Positions 1 through 12,369 of a stretch of DNA of 64,000 bases are shown here, one piece after another; within the stretch, counting starts at the first letter, position 1; every line of letters starts with the position of its first letter. The stretch comes from Aphelocoma coerulescens (lineage: Eukaryota > Chordata > Aves > Passeriformes > Corvidae), in assembly GCF_041296385.1 (NCBI RefSeq), contig NC_091015.1:92736004-92800003 (forward strand). Reading direction: 5' to 3'. A program made the translations under genes and the position numbers. A model generated the notes under the pieces. The model was not told the origin of the DNA, did no database searches, and saw only the letters and a program-made list of their open reading frames with translations.

Positions 1-360
1 AGGCAGGCATCTTCACCCATGGCAACCACACTCACCCAGGACAGGCTAAAGCACCTCCTGGCCTTGGCAGTGCCCATGCATCTCCACAGGCAGCTGCTCC
101 TGCACTTCCAGAGCCTGCTGGAGCAGCAGGTAGTGAAAGGTTCATCCTCTGGCCCTCTTGTTCCTACCAGTGCTCAGCAGCCAAACCTCGTGTGGTCTCC
201 AGTGTGCTGCTTATGCCTCTCCGCCGTGTTTTGTGACTTTTCCACATGGACTGGGATGTCACACTGATACATCCATGCAGCCTGAAGACCCTGGGTCTGG
301 CCTGCCTCCCTGCTGTTGTCCATAGTTTACAATGCCCATGAAGCATACAAATGCCCTCTA
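1..360. other. GC-richer segment with unassigned short ORF
   Basis: This stretch is visibly GC-richer than the DNA that follows. An 82-codon ORF runs from 19 to 267 on the plus strand. Its first 40 or so residues are leucine- and glutamine-rich and look helical, and a CAG|GTAGTG at about 127-135 could serve as a splice donor. I do not recognise the protein and see no upstream acceptor because the window begins here. It could be an exon, a retroelement remnant or chance. Confidence 0.2.
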
Positions 361-2280
361 TATCAGGTAGTGTGGGGAAAACTCCTAGGAGAGATGAAGA
401 GATTTTAAAAAGAAATAAATAAAAGGAGGAATAACAAGATTTGGAGATTCCATTATTTAACAGATACTTCTATGTCTTGAGTAGAAATGTTCTTTAAGAC
501 TGCAGGAAGTGCTGCCCAAATAAATTATGTTGATTGCTTCTCAGGCATTTAGTGTTCTTTACTCTGCAAGAGGTTAATAGACTGAAGGATTTTTTCTGAG
601 CTTCATCAGAGCTAAGAAATCCTTTGGGCCTTTACATGAGAGAAGATTCATATCATATTTTTTTTTATATGCATCTGGGGCTTTTCTTTTTTTTTTTTGC
701 AAACATGTTTTTCTTTGTGTCTTTACTCATTTGTTGGGGCAAAGGGGAGACACATTTGCAGAAAACCCAGTATTTTCCCCCTAACAGCGATAACCATGTA
801 ATAACATTTATGTTCATAGGGAATATTTTTTATGTGCATGCTACTCTGAAGCACAGCATTGACCTGACTAAGTGATGATGGATTTTGACTTCTGAAATGT
901 GTGTCTTGTATTAATCCTGCATAAATGTCGTCCTTTAACAATTCTGAATCATATTAATTTTAATCATTTGGGTTCTACAGATAAATTTGAATTTAAAATA
1001 GAGACTATTATTTAGTATCTACCATAAGGTTCTTTTGTGGTTAAATTGGTAGAGAAAATCTTCATGTGAATTATGCTTATCATATTGTGTAATTCACTGT
1101 TTTCCTAGATGTAATTCTGGTGAAACACCATAAAATATAGTAATTTTTATGATTTAGATTTTAATCTTGTTTCTTTCCATTTATATTCAAGTCTCACCTT
1201 AATATACTTCATAATAATTTAATTGCAGCTATTAAAAGTGCATTTCACTAAATATAATTCCTGTGCTTTTTTCATAACATGTTGCTTTTTTTATACAGTT
1301 AGGATTCTCTTAAATTGCATTTTCTTCATATTTCATTTAAGAAGAAATCTTACTCTCCTCAGTAGTAAAGACTATTCTTCTTGTGGTTTTCTGTGCTGGG
1401 AATTCTTAAATCAGTCTCTTATTTGAGAAGAATATCAAAAGCTTAGGCATGGCTTAACTGATTCCAAGTCTGTTTCTGAGGAGAAAGAAGTCTGCTTCTG
1501 CTGTTGGTCGTGTTGGTCTGAATAGGATTTCTTTCATCCCAATCAGGGATGAAACTAAAAGAGTGATATGCTAAACTAAATGAAAATACTATCAAACCAT
1601 ACATTTCCTGTATAGTAGTTCTTTTTACCAGGTAAATCCAAGGTTTTTGTCATGGGACAGTGTAATTATTATTTTATGAATGGATTGGTTGGGGGTTTTA
1701 TGAAAGGTGTGGTAAAGAAAAACTAGAACTAATGAGGTGAAATGAAAAATAGTTTGATCGTCTAAGGCTGACAAAATTATTTGCTAAAATTTAAGTTTTA
1801 TTGTTAGAGGTTTCTGTTGTCTTGTGCTGATTTGGGGCAGTTAAAGTACAAGGTACAATTTGAGTGGGATTTTGGCAGTGCTTTGTTGAGAAACAGGTTT
1901 CCTGTGCAGGGCTCTGATGAGACTATATCTGAGGATTTCCAGTGGTATCATCCAGCCACAGTGACCCTCTCATCAGTCTTTGTACCCTTGTTACTGTTTG
2001 CAGGATTCTGCTGCACCTGGTAATGAACATGGTTACGTATTAACTTCTTTCTTTCTATTATTGATAAAACAATTCTTAAAGTTATGCAGTGGAACAAGAA
2101 TTTATTGTCAATAAAGTTATACGTCAAGGTGCTATCAAAAGTGATTTAGCAGAGAGAAAGGGGCCTTTTTAGAAGGTGTTTATAATTTTTCTTAATAGCA
2201 GCTTCCCATCTATGATGCAGCTGGAGTAACTGGGGTTTATGGAGATCTACAGAATAGAATGACAGTAGGACAGAGCCAGA
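361..2280. other. AT-rich unique sequence, no gene seen
   Basis: I see no exon, RNA gene or recognisable transposon here. T-rich runs occur at about 656-700. All ORFs are short and none resembles a known protein. Confidence 0.6.
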
Positions 2281-2292
2281 TTAAGCAAGGGA

Positions 2293-2499
2293 AAGCATTC
2301 CTTTGTGCAAGACAACATGGATATTACTGCCTAGAAAACCTGCAGACTTAGAGGTTATCTTGGAAGATGCTGAGGATTCTCTCAGAAGTGCTGCCAAGCT
2401 CCTTTCTGTCCTATTAATGCTCCTTAGTTTGATCTTTGGCTGTGCACTAAGCCTAGTCAAAACAAGTCTTAAACTTGGTGTAAGCATTTCTTTGTGCAA
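2293..2499. repeat. Dispersed direct repeat, 18 bp, one mismatch
   Basis: AAGCATTCCTTTGTGCAA at 2293-2310 recurs as AAGCATTTCTTTGTGCAA at 2482-2499, 189 bp downstream in the same orientation. The sequence between is not repeated. An insertion with flanking duplications or chance are both possible. No known element is recognised. Confidence 0.4.
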
Positions 2500-2619
2500 T
2501 AGGAAATATTTGGTTGACATGGTGACTTTAGTAAGTCTATTGCCCTTTCCTCTAGATAGCATCCAGACTATGGGTACCCAGCAGGAACACTGATATATGA
2601 ACTTTGTCCTGGCCATTTA

Positions 2620-5600
2620 GTTGATGATGAAACATGTTTTGTGACAGTAGTTTCCTTACATTCACAAAGTCTGTTTTAAGATTTAATGTAAAGCATTGGC
2701 TCCATAGAGTTTCTTGTATGCACATTGTGGTATGTGTACTAGGAGGTCAGAGTGTGCCTTCTGGATAACCAATGTAGAGCAGGAAACCCTCCTTTTGTTC
2801 CTCTCTCTGTGCATGTTGTTTTTCTCTTCATCAGAGGCAATTCCAGTGATTGCTTTCATGGCATCTATTGGCTGCCACAGAGCAAATCTGAGTTGTATTT
2901 TCTAGGTAGTTATGGTCAGCTCAAAACCTGTCACTGTATGTCAAATCTCTACTTTTTCCATATACAAAGCTTTATTTTTATCTTTACTTTTATTTTTAGA
3001 AGTGAATGTCATTTGCTGTGTAACTGTCCAGTCTCTTGAGGCAGCTGTGTGAAGACAAAACCAATGCTGAACTGTGTGCCCTTTACAGGGCTTGTTTGGG
3101 GGGTATGTTTTTCTTATGCAATCTTGCAAGTTATTTTTAAAATTGTCCTTCCCCTTCAAGGTTCAAATGCAATTTTTTTTAGAGCCCTCCTGCCCCATCC
3201 CTCTTGAGGTTCACTCTCCAATTTCCTAACCTCAGTGTTAAATAATTAGTTTTGGAAGGCTGAGCAGAAAATAAAACTAAATTAATATGTGCATTTGAAT
3301 GGTAGCTTTGTGCAGCTCCTCTTCTGCAATTAGAAAATTGTCTCAAGTGCTGGTCTATCAAAGGTAATTGTGAGCAAAAGGTTGAGTTCTCTTTTTTAAT
3401 GAGTTCTGCCTGATGCTGAGAAGAAAATCTAGTCTTGTGCAGAGTATATTCAATAGTGCTAATTAAACCATTCCTCCTACTTATTTTAAGTCAAATTAGT
3501 TTGATCCAATTGAGAAACTAATGTTTCACTAAGGCAGCTCTTTAAGACTTAACAAAATAGTTCTATGTCAGCTTAAAAGAGAGGGGTTTTTTTATAAAGG
3601 GGGTACCAATCTCCATTGAGTGAAATGTAGCTTTTCTTCTTTTCTTTTTCCTTGTATTATAAGTGAAACAGTTGAGTAGACTCTGCTACTCAAGTGCAGT
3701 GATACCAATGGCAATTCTAGGTGTGTTGCAGTTTTCCCCCATTTTTGCATAGAATAACTGGTTTTTATTTTATTAGAAGGAAAATGAAAAAAAATTGAGC
3801 ACTTTTGGTGCTCGTTCCTAACTCAGAGGCATAACTTGTTTTAATCTACTTACAGGAAAGTAATAAAAACTTTATTATCAGAACTTCAGGAGATGACTTA
3901 TTGAAGGCATCACCCTGAAAGCTCTTCAGGGTGTTAAGGACCAGAAGTTTAAATGCTTAACAGGGTTGGATTTTTTTTTCAAAGCAGTTAAACCCAGTCG
4001 TGTACTGCTTACCAAATTTCACTGGTTTGATGGGATTATACAGCATGAAGTCTTTCTCTGTTATGATTATAGAAATATTATCAGGAACTGGATTGTTCAT
4101 AGCAATCTCATGGACAAAATTTGCCTTTATTGCTACTCAGACTTGCTCAGGCATATGGGTTTTAGGTGGGGGTGCTGCGCTACTTTTTAAGGTACACCGT
4201 GTTCATCTAGATGTTCTGTTTTGGGAGGACATGTAGTGCTTTTCCTGCTGAAGTTGTATAATTGCATATCCACATGGTTAAAACTAGTTCCCCTCTGCCC
4301 AACATCACTGGAGAAAACCCCTCTAGTGTGGTAGAGGTGGGAATCTTACATCTGCCTGTTCACTTGTGGGGCTGAGCCCCTGGGTGTGCTCAGTATTTGG
4401 GTACAGTTTGGGCCTGAGGAGGTGCCACTGAGGATCTCTGTCAATGCTGTGGGGGCTTCACATCACCCCAGCTTCTGTTTCACAAGGACAGGTTGTGAGC
4501 TGTTCTCTGTGTGTTCTGTGAGCTCCAGCCAGTCTGGACTCCAGGACTGGCCAGCAGCTGAGAGAAACCTTTGAAGATCCCTGGCTTTTGAAAGCTGCAC
4601 TTTGTGGTATGCCTGTGTTAGAGCAGCTGCAGTTGGGGTGAACGAGTTGAGCTGGCTCAGAGCTGCTTAGCTCAGGTACTGTCAACATTACTGCTGCAGC
4701 AGGAAAGCCACAATGGAAACTGGTTAAAAACTCTACCCATTGAGGTTGGCTCTTTCTTGCTGTGGCTGCATTGTCAGCAGTACAGTATCCAGGCTCTGCA
4801 TTTTTGGCTTATCAAGAATGTTTTTGTGAGCTGGGGTTACAGTAGTGAATGCCAGACGTACTCACTGCTCCTTGAGGGAGCAGTATAGTGTCATAATGAA
4901 TGTACACTGAAGAATAAAGAGCACTGGAGAGCTAATTCTGGAGTAAGGACAAACTAGTTGCATTGGTGCTATCTGATACAATCTGTGGTTTTTATATCCG
5001 TTCTGATTCTGGGGCACAGGAGCGTGTAATGCTGATTCTTGTTCTGAACAGCTTTCTTGAAGACTCGAGGGCTGTCCCCATGGTAGAAAATAAAATGGAC
5101 CATAGTGCATTTATGCATTCACAATACACTGTCCCTGACCTCTCTTATCCTACAGACTGTACTTAATCTCCCACTGTCTGGGAGAATATTAATTGCCAAC
5201 TGTTGATGGAGTATACATGTTAGCAATTAAATGTTACAGATAAGTGTAGGCTGGTATTCAAGCCCTTGCCTTGCCTTTAATTCATTGATATAGGCACATG
5301 CAGCTAATTCAGTTCCTTTTTATGAGTTCTGAGTATTCTCTATGAGTTCCCAGGATTTTTCTCTAAACCATTTTGTAATTCCACGACAAGTGGGTTTTTT
5401 TATTCCTGTTTTCTCTCCAAATGTTGCTTTATATGCTATAGAAGTCAGCACAACAGAATGGCTGCAGCAGCTGTACTAAGTACTTAGCTCATTATCTTTA
5501 TTAAAGATGAGTGGCTTAAGCACAACGATTAAAAATAAAACTGTTTTGCTGAAGGAGATAAGGTGGATCCCACAAATTAATGCAGTTTACACACAAATTT

Positions 5601-6420
5601 ATAACGTTTTGTTATTTGAAAACACTCACCAATAGTAGGAAAAACCACTTATGCATTTGGCATAATACTGGCATATGCAGATACTAAATAGTGTGCATGG
5701 TAGGAGGCAGGCTTTTTAGCCAAGAGTTTGCAAGGACCGGCATCATATCCAGGGGTTTCCTTCATAGTCAGGAAGAAGAAACCAAATACAATGATATGTG
5801 TTTACTTCTTGGCAGTTGAAATGCAACGTTGTGCCATATTTTTATTGAAAGACATGGACAAAATTCAGTATCTTGTTACTTTCTCACAGATTTAAATGAA
5901 CTGTTTTAATTTGCAGCTTATTTTTATCTTGGTTTTTTTTTGGTGGAAGGCCCTTTTCAGTCTCATTTTAAAAAAGTAAAAAAATTCTTGCACGGGAGAG
6001 CTGCCAAAAAGTTGGCGGAATAATGTTCATGATTCTTTTCTCTGAACAAATATTAGACACTTTTGGCACTCTTGTGTTGAAGGTGCCGTGACTGTAAAAA
6101 CAAAAAAATGTTTAATACATTATAGAAGGGGAATGGCATTTCATGCTGTTCTTTGATTAAAGTCTAGGCCACATTCTGCCTATGGAAAACTGCCTTTCAG
6201 TGTTGATTTGTAATTCAGTAAATGCTTGCTGTTCCTGAATAGGTGAAGAATTGTCCTTAACAGCTTCCATTGTAAGTATTATGAAGGGAGGTCTTACCAT
6301 TTTGGATTAGTCCTTACTCCTATTGGTTACATTTATTCAAGAAACTTCATGAACCTCATAACCCTTCTAATCATTACTGTAAAAAGCAAATTACACTCAG
6401 CAGTGTGATTTGTTTCACAA
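2620..6420. other. Unique AT-rich sequence, no gene seen
   Basis: No recognisable gene or transposon. A mildly GC-richer part at about 4300-4800 holds overlapping short ORFs on both strands (for example 4386-4574 plus, 4458-4688 minus) with no family resemblance. Confidence 0.55.
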
Positions 6421-7690
6421 ATTTTCACAAAATCATTAAAATTTTATTTGGAAGTGTCCCCTGGATGCCATCAAGTCCATCCTTCTGCTTGAAGCAGGAC
6501 TGTTAGCAAGTCTAGATCTGTTTTGCCTGACAATTTTGAAAGCCTCAGAGGCTGGAGATTCCACCTATGTGAGTAATATATTATAGTGCTCAACTATCTT
6601 TCCAGTGAAGAATTTTTTTCTTAATGTCCCTCCCTCTTCCTAAGTGCAGCCACTCCCTGTTGGCCCTTGTTTTGCCATTGGCCATATCTGATGAGAGGTT
6701 GTCTCCATAGTCACTCAAGCAGCTGTAGGCTGTGGTTAGATCTCTTTGCCAGACTAGACAAGCCCAGCTCTCTCAATCTCTTCTATGGGGCCAAGTGATG
6801 GCCATCCTTATAGCCTTCTGCTGGACCTTACTCAACTCCTCATCATCCTTTGTGACCAGCAGAGCCCCAAACTGAGCACAGCTTTCCAGACACAGTCTCT
6901 TCAGTGCAGGAGCTCCTTTGACCTGCTGGCTGCACCTTCCTCAATGTGGCCCAGTATTGGCTTTCCAGGTTCACAAGGAGACTGCACCATGGCTCATATT
7001 CACATTGGCACCCACCGTGGTCTCTGGTACTTTCAGCAGGGCTGTGAGTCAGGCAGCCGCTTTCCAGCTGTACTTGTATGTGACGTTATTCTTCCCCAGG
7101 TGTAGAGCTTTGCAGTTCTGCTTATTAAGCTTTGGGAATTCCTGTTGCTCTAGTTCACAGGTTTCTCAAGACTGCTGTGAATTAAAACTGCCACTCAGTG
7201 CATCAACTTTTCCTCCATTTGGTACTGTCCTTGCATTTTCCTAGTAAGTGCATTCTTCCTTATGACCCAGGTTGCTGATGAAGATGAGGAACAATGTCAG
7301 ACTCAGGACAAACTCCCTGATTCTCTTTGTGTTATTGACTACCAGCTGGACTTTGAGCCATTGATTACTGCGAGCCCAATGTCCAGGCAATTTTCAACAT
7401 ATCTAACAGTTCAGTCAGCCCATAGTTTCTCAGCTTTATGAGCTTCTGTGGAAGATTGTGTCAAAAGCCTCTTGAAAGCCAAAGTGTAGCATACCCACTG
7501 CTCTCCCCTGGTCCATGCAGCTCATAATTTCATCATAGAAGGCAGTCAGGTTGGTCACGGATGGTTTTCACTTGGTAAATATCTCCTGGGTGTTCCAAAT
7601 TACATTTTTGTCCTTCACATTCTTGAAAATCTATTCCCTTTTATCTTAATATGAGTTAGTGGAAAAAAATATATCATCTCTTTGAGACAA
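6421..7690 (-). mobile_element. CR1 LINE, 3' portion, old and degenerate
   Basis: Read on the plus strand this is the reverse complement of the 3' half of an avian CR1. It starts with a decayed form of the 'AATCATTAAAATTTTATTTGGAAG...CATCAAGTCCA' tail block. It then passes through the typical blocks for the end of ORF2: 'CAGCTCTCTCAATCTCTTCT', the 'GACCAGCAGAGCCCCAAACTGAGCACAG' region, the '...TGAAGATGAGGAACAATGTC' region and 'CATCATAGAAGGCAGTCAGG' near 7530. Many substitutions and indels break the reverse-transcriptase reading frame. The inner (5') edge near 7690 is approximate. The copy is truncated at its 5' end, as most avian CR1s are, and cannot encode protein. Confidence 0.85.
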
Positions 7691-8894
7691 AGGCACACGA
7701 ATGCAGTGTTCTACTGGCAGCAGCAGAAGTATTTCATTTCCAGAGGAGAGAAGCAGGGATAAGCTACTTTATTGGTACAGATAACTTCTATTTTGATGAG
7801 GAAGAGAGATAACTGCATAAATGCTAAAGATTGGTCTTTGTTTGGCCAAGGTAAGGTTTTTCCAGCAGTAAAGTGACAGATTAGGAAACTTAGCTGCCTT
7901 TGAAGAGAGTCCTAGGAGTAATATGAAGTCTGTATTTATTATTCACTTAGGAAATATTATACTACGTGGTAGATACAGAAGAATTCATTGACATCTCAAT
8001 TGCAATTATAGTCCTTGAATTATGAAAGCAAAAGAGTAAATCTCCAGATCTTTAATAAGAACAATGATAACTTTCTCTATTTTAGGTGAAATATTGGCTA
8101 GAGATCATGAAATTAAAAGTTAATCAGTTGCTAAGTAAATCATTTGGCAGTTCAGGGGAGAAAGTGAAACTCTTTTTGAGGGAGAAATACACTGTCTCAA
8201 TATATAGCAAGTTAGAATTTTGTTCTATAGTATATTTAAAATTCACCTTCACGAGTAACTTGAGGGAAACTCCTAAGTCCTACCTCCATATTGTTTAATT
8301 GCATTTTTACTTTCTCCTATGCCTATATTAAGGTGAGTAGAAACTATCATTCAGAATGTATGAAGACAAATGCACAAATGTGTATCAAGTCCCAGGTAAC
8401 ATTTCAAATTCAAAAAATCCTGATCTACTCTGCTATTGCAGCATTTGACTATTGCAACTTGGGGATTCATAGCACTATTTCCAGTTGCTCTACTCAACAC
8501 AGTTACATAAGTTGCAGATATGTTTCAATGAGTTAAAAGAAAGTAGGCCTCTGAAAGTTTGCCTGAGACCAGTTCCATTTTGTTTTCATAGAATATACTG
8601 TCTTTGCTTTAATCATCTTCTGTCAGATTTTCACAGTCCTGGGACTTCACCAAGTTTGTTAGGAATTCTTGGTATATTTTTGCTGCTCTTTAGATGAGAT
8701 GATTGATTGATTTGTGTTGGTTTTTGCAGGTAAAGAAGTCACTGGATGCCCTGGCATTTTGGTTTTTCTTTTTGTTTTATTTTGCTTTGTTTTGTTTTAG
8801 ATAAGGCTTTCTGAAGAGGAGAGGAATTTACTTTAATAGCAGAGTGAGTGAAAAATTTCTCTGCATATGTTGCTTTCCCTGGGAAGCCTATTCT
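7691..8894. other. AT-rich spacer, no gene seen
   Basis: No gene or element recognised. A T-rich tract with TTTTG-like units lies at about 8758-8802. Short ORFs at 8086-8298, 8291-8536 and 8485-8697 overlap in different frames and resemble nothing known. Confidence 0.55.
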
Positions 8895-8980
8895 AGCTGA
8901 CTCAACTTGAGCAGAAGGATTTGACTAGGCATCCTGAGAGGTTCCTTCCTAACCTCAACGCTTTTGTGATTCTGTGATTC
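8895..8980 (+). mobile_element. CR1 LINE 3' tail fragment
   Basis: The stretch matches the sense strand of a CR1 3' UTR: a 'CTTGAGCAGAAGGATTTGACTAGGC' block, a 'CCTTCCTAACCTCAACG' block, and the diagnostic short terminal repeat GTGATTCTGTGATTC ending at about 8980. Only the last 85 bp or so remain. It points toward the minus-strand CR1 that begins at 9111, so the two 3' tails face each other across about 130 bp. Confidence 0.75.
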
Positions 8981-9110
8981 AGCTGTGATCTCCAATTTTG
9001 ACTGGTCAAGGGGATGTATGATGTAGCATATTCTGGAAAAGATGTGCTTGCACGAAATTCAAAGCCTTAATGCAGAGAGATTTTGAGACCTTATGTATTA
9101 AACAGATAAT

Positions 9111-10357
9111 ATAATCACAGCATCATAGGATAACTGCTTTTGGAAGGAGCTTAAACAGGTCTTTAGTCCAACCTCATGTTCAAAGTAGAATCAGCTATGA
9201 GCTCAAACCAGACTACCTGGAATTTTATATACTTTGTATACTTAAAAATCTCCAAGGAAGGAGACTGCACAACTCTTATGTGTAACCTGTTCCTATGACT
9301 GTCTGCCCTTGTGGTGAAAAAAAATTCCCTTTGTCCAGTCTCAGTCTCTCATTTGAAATGCTTGCTCTTTGTCTTCTTCCCATCATGCATCATTTTTGAC
9401 GAACCTGTCTCCATCGTCTCTGTGACCTCCATGTAGATATTAGAAGGCTGCAGCTAGGTTCCTCTGAAGCCTTGTCTCCAGGCTGAACGAGCCAAACTAG
9501 CTCAGTTTCTAATAAAAGGGTGAATTCTCCAGACCTCTGACTGTCTAAGTAGCTCTCCACTGAACTCTGCTGAACTTGCTCCAGTTCATCAATGTCTGTA
9601 TTGAGAGGGGAAAATTGGCTGCAGTATTTGAGATGTGGTCTATGAGGTGCTTTTATACTAGCTATGATAATACAACCTAGGATGCCATGACTTTTTTTTT
9701 TGCTGCCAGGATATACTTCTGGCTGTCTGCCCAGGGTCCTTTTCAGTACAGCTGTTTCTCAGCCTGTCACTCCCCTGCCTGCCTTCATGCAAAGGCTTAT
9801 TTTTTCCCAGGTGCAGGACTTTGAATTTTTCATTTTTGAAATGTATAAATTTTCTTCTGGCTCACTCCTCTAGTCTGTCTAGATCCCTTTTAAGAAAGTC
9901 CTGCTCTTAATCATATCAGGCGTTTCTCCTAATTTGATGCACGTGCAAACTTGATGAAAGTGTGTGCAACCACTTACCTCCAAGTCACTAATATGTATAT
10001 TAGAAAGGACAGGTCCCAAGATAGACCTCTGTGGTGCACCACTCATTGCTAGCCTCCAGATACAGTAGGATGGGCTATCTACTGTCTTCTGAGACTGATA
10101 ATTCAAGCAGGTTTTCTCATATCTAATTGCCTACCAATGCAGATCATAATATCATAAGTTGCATATAAGAATATTATGAGTCAAACATATCTCTAAAGAT
10201 GAAAGTAAATGGCATCCACTGCTCTTCCTTTATCCACAAATCTAGTAATTTTATCCTAGATGACAATCCACGCTAAATAGATGGTCATCTACACTTAGAT
10301 TGACTGTGCTGACTATGTGTAGCAGGTTGAGTTCGTATCCCAGGCGGAAACACCAAT
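9111..10357 (-). mobile_element. CR1 LINE, 3' part of a copy split by an LTR
   Basis: The plus strand begins with the reverse-complement tail 'AATCACAGCATCATAGGATAAC'. It continues through the 'GTCCAACCTCATG', 'AACCTGTTCC', 'CCAGGCTGAACGAGCC' and 'AGACCTCTGTGGTGCACCACTC' blocks (10023-10043) typical of the end of CR1 ORF2. Stops and indels are frequent. The same element resumes at 11764 after the LTR insertion, so this is the 3' part of one CR1 copy. Confidence 0.85.
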
Positions 10358-10362
10358 TAGAG

Positions 10363-11758
10363 TGTAGTGGTTTGGTCCAAAATACTCATTACTTACTTAT
10401 TTACCTTCTGTGAGGTAAGAATTAGGAGAAAGCAAAGCAGGCACAAAACTTAAAAGAATATAAAGAAGTTTATTGACAGACCTAAAGGAAGGAAAAAAAA
10501 AAGTCAGACTAAATCTTCACAACACTTCTCCTCCCCCCACCTTTCTCCCTTCTCCCACTGACAATGTAAAAAGACAACCCTTGAGATTTTCAGTCAGTTT
10601 ACCACCTCTATTGTAACCTTTTTCAGTTCACTTAGGGAGAGGAGTCTCTCTTGCGCATGCTATGGAGACATCTCCACAAGAAACAGTTCTCTCATGGCTC
10701 AGTATCACAATGAGACAGCTGCCCATGTTGGTTCTCTGCTCGCATGTGAGAGTCCCTTCCCCCAACTTGCAGCTTTCCCCACAACTGCTTTTGACAGTCC
10801 AGTCTTGAGCTACTGGGGTACCATTTTAAGGTTGAGCTGTTCAGAAACAAAAGTTCTCTTCACCTATCTCTGGGAGCATCTTCATCTCTAGGAATAGAGG
10901 CCCTCCCCCTTCCCTGGGAGCAAAAGGGAATCTTCTTCATCTCTAGGACTCTCTCTGGGAGCATCTCTAGGAACAGAGGTCTTCTTCTGATTTGGAGCAA
11001 GAGTCCTCATCACTTCCATCTCTCCCTGTTCAAACTTCTCATCAAATTTCAGCATTTGCTTATTTCAGCACAGGTACTTTTGCTTACAAGTACAATTTGA
11101 ACGCTTCACTCCCCGTGCTTTCATGAAAGTACAACAGGTACTCTGCTATATCATATTCCATCACCACCATAGCTTTACAACAGAATTTCAGCTTCTAAGC
11201 ATCTCCTCTTTCTCCTCCCTCAGGGTTTCAGGTCTTCCTTCTTTACTGACTTCGGTGTCTCTATGGTGTTTTCTTCACCTTCCCTTTTCCTCAGACTTGG
11301 AAGAAGATTAATGTTTGCAGGCTCCATCTGTTCTGGAGAAAACTTACAGCACTAAAAGGGTTAATCTCACCTGGGCCTTGCAGCTGGAATTCGCTTACCG
11401 CTGTTGGCCACATGATCTTTGCTGGGCAGCAGGGCAGCTTCAGCTGGATCTTCAGCGGCACTGGAGGGGAGGGGTGTAGAGCTGGGCCGTGCTGTCTGCA
11501 TGTAACAGGCATGTGGGGGGGGGCGGGAGGGGGCACAGATGGAACAGGGCCACATGGCTCCAGGATGGCTGTGGCTCAGCTCTGCTGGGCTGCATGGGCC
11601 CTGCCCCGTTACCTGTCCCAAAGCCGGAAGCAAGAGAGAGCTGTCCTGGGGTTTGTCCATTCTTAAATGTGGACCACAGAGGCATGTCAAGCTTTTTAAA
11701 AGTGTCTTAAAAAGTTGTCAATATTCAAACTAGCCAGTTGATAGGTTCTGTCAGGTCA
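10363..11758 (-). mobile_element. LTR of an endogenous retrovirus, nested in a CR1
   Basis: The plus strand starts TGTAGTGG and ends GGTCA, so the element has TG...CA ends on its own (minus) strand. It is flanked by an exact 5-bp duplication, TAGAG, at 10358-10362 and 11759-11763. A minus-strand AATAAA lies at 10474-10469, about 106 bp before the 3' end, as expected for R-U5. A repeat array of 'TCTCTGGGAGCATC' and 'CATCTCTAGGA' units lies at about 10866-10985. The 'TTTACTGACTTCGGTGTCTCT' block near 11242 is seen in many avian LTRs. At 1,396 bp it is long for one LTR, and the GC-rich inner part (11380-11650) could be an extra insertion. No gag, pol or env remnant was seen, so I read it as a solo LTR. 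The exact family name is not claimed. Confidence 0.82.
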
Positions 11759-11763
11759 TAGAG

Positions 11764-12300
11764 GAAGATGTAAGCACCTCTTTGCAAGAAAATCACTTCC
11801 GTAGCTATGCTAACCGATGACACTGTGCTTTGTGATTTTTTTCCAGAGATCAAAGTGAGACTTTAAGTTCCCTCAGTTTACCTTTTGTCTTTTTCGAAGA
11901 TTGATACAACATTTGTCCTCCTCCAGTCATGCGGGACCACTGGATATCTATGAGCTTTCAAAGATAAAGCCTTGCAAGGATACAGCCTGTTGGATCCCAT
12001 GAGCTTGTGTGGGTTGAATTCCCTCAGTTAATCCCTGAGTCCTAATGGACTGCTGGTAGATCTCCATGACCCCTTTCACTAATCACAGAGATATGGTAGA
12101 CCTCAGCGAAGACTGAGACAGATGACATTAAATACACTGGCATTATTTGTGCCTGCTGTTGCTAAATCACCTGTCTTATTCAGCAGCCCACATACTCCTT
12201 GTTCAGCCTTACAGCTATTTTTCTGCTTCTAGTCTCCAGTGAGACCTTGCCTTTCACTGAAGCCACTGTAAATTGGTGCACTTCTTCTACTAGAAAAACA
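11764..12300 (-). mobile_element. CR1 LINE, 5'-ward part of the split copy
   Basis: The stretch holds reverse-complement CR1 ORF2 blocks: 'ATTGATACAACATTTGTCC' followed by 'CTCCAGTCATGCGGGACCAC' (about 11901-11940), 'GCTTTCAAAGATA' and 'CAGCAGCCCACATACTCC'. These lie upstream in ORF2 of the blocks found at 9111-10357, in the right order and orientation for one element interrupted by the LTR. The edge near 12300 is approximate. Confidence 0.78.
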
Positions 12301-12369
12301 AATAAATGTGAGGACCTGTAACGAGGTGTTACAGGGTTTACAAGTAGCAAGTAAAATTTTATTAGGTAG

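Noticed and set aside
6785..7244. Plus-strand ORFs of 106 and 108 codons
   Set aside because: They are antisense to a minus-strand CR1 ORF2 remnant and have no independent support.
10316..10362. LTR start at TGTGTAGCAGG (10316)
   Set aside because: This would leave no matching duplication. Starting at 10363 (TGTAGTGG) gives the exact TAGAG pair and fits the usual end of the LTR better.
11291..11733. Cluster of overlapping ORFs on both strands near 11.5 kb
   Set aside because: They lie in the GC-rich inner part of the LTR element at 10363-11758 and reflect its composition.
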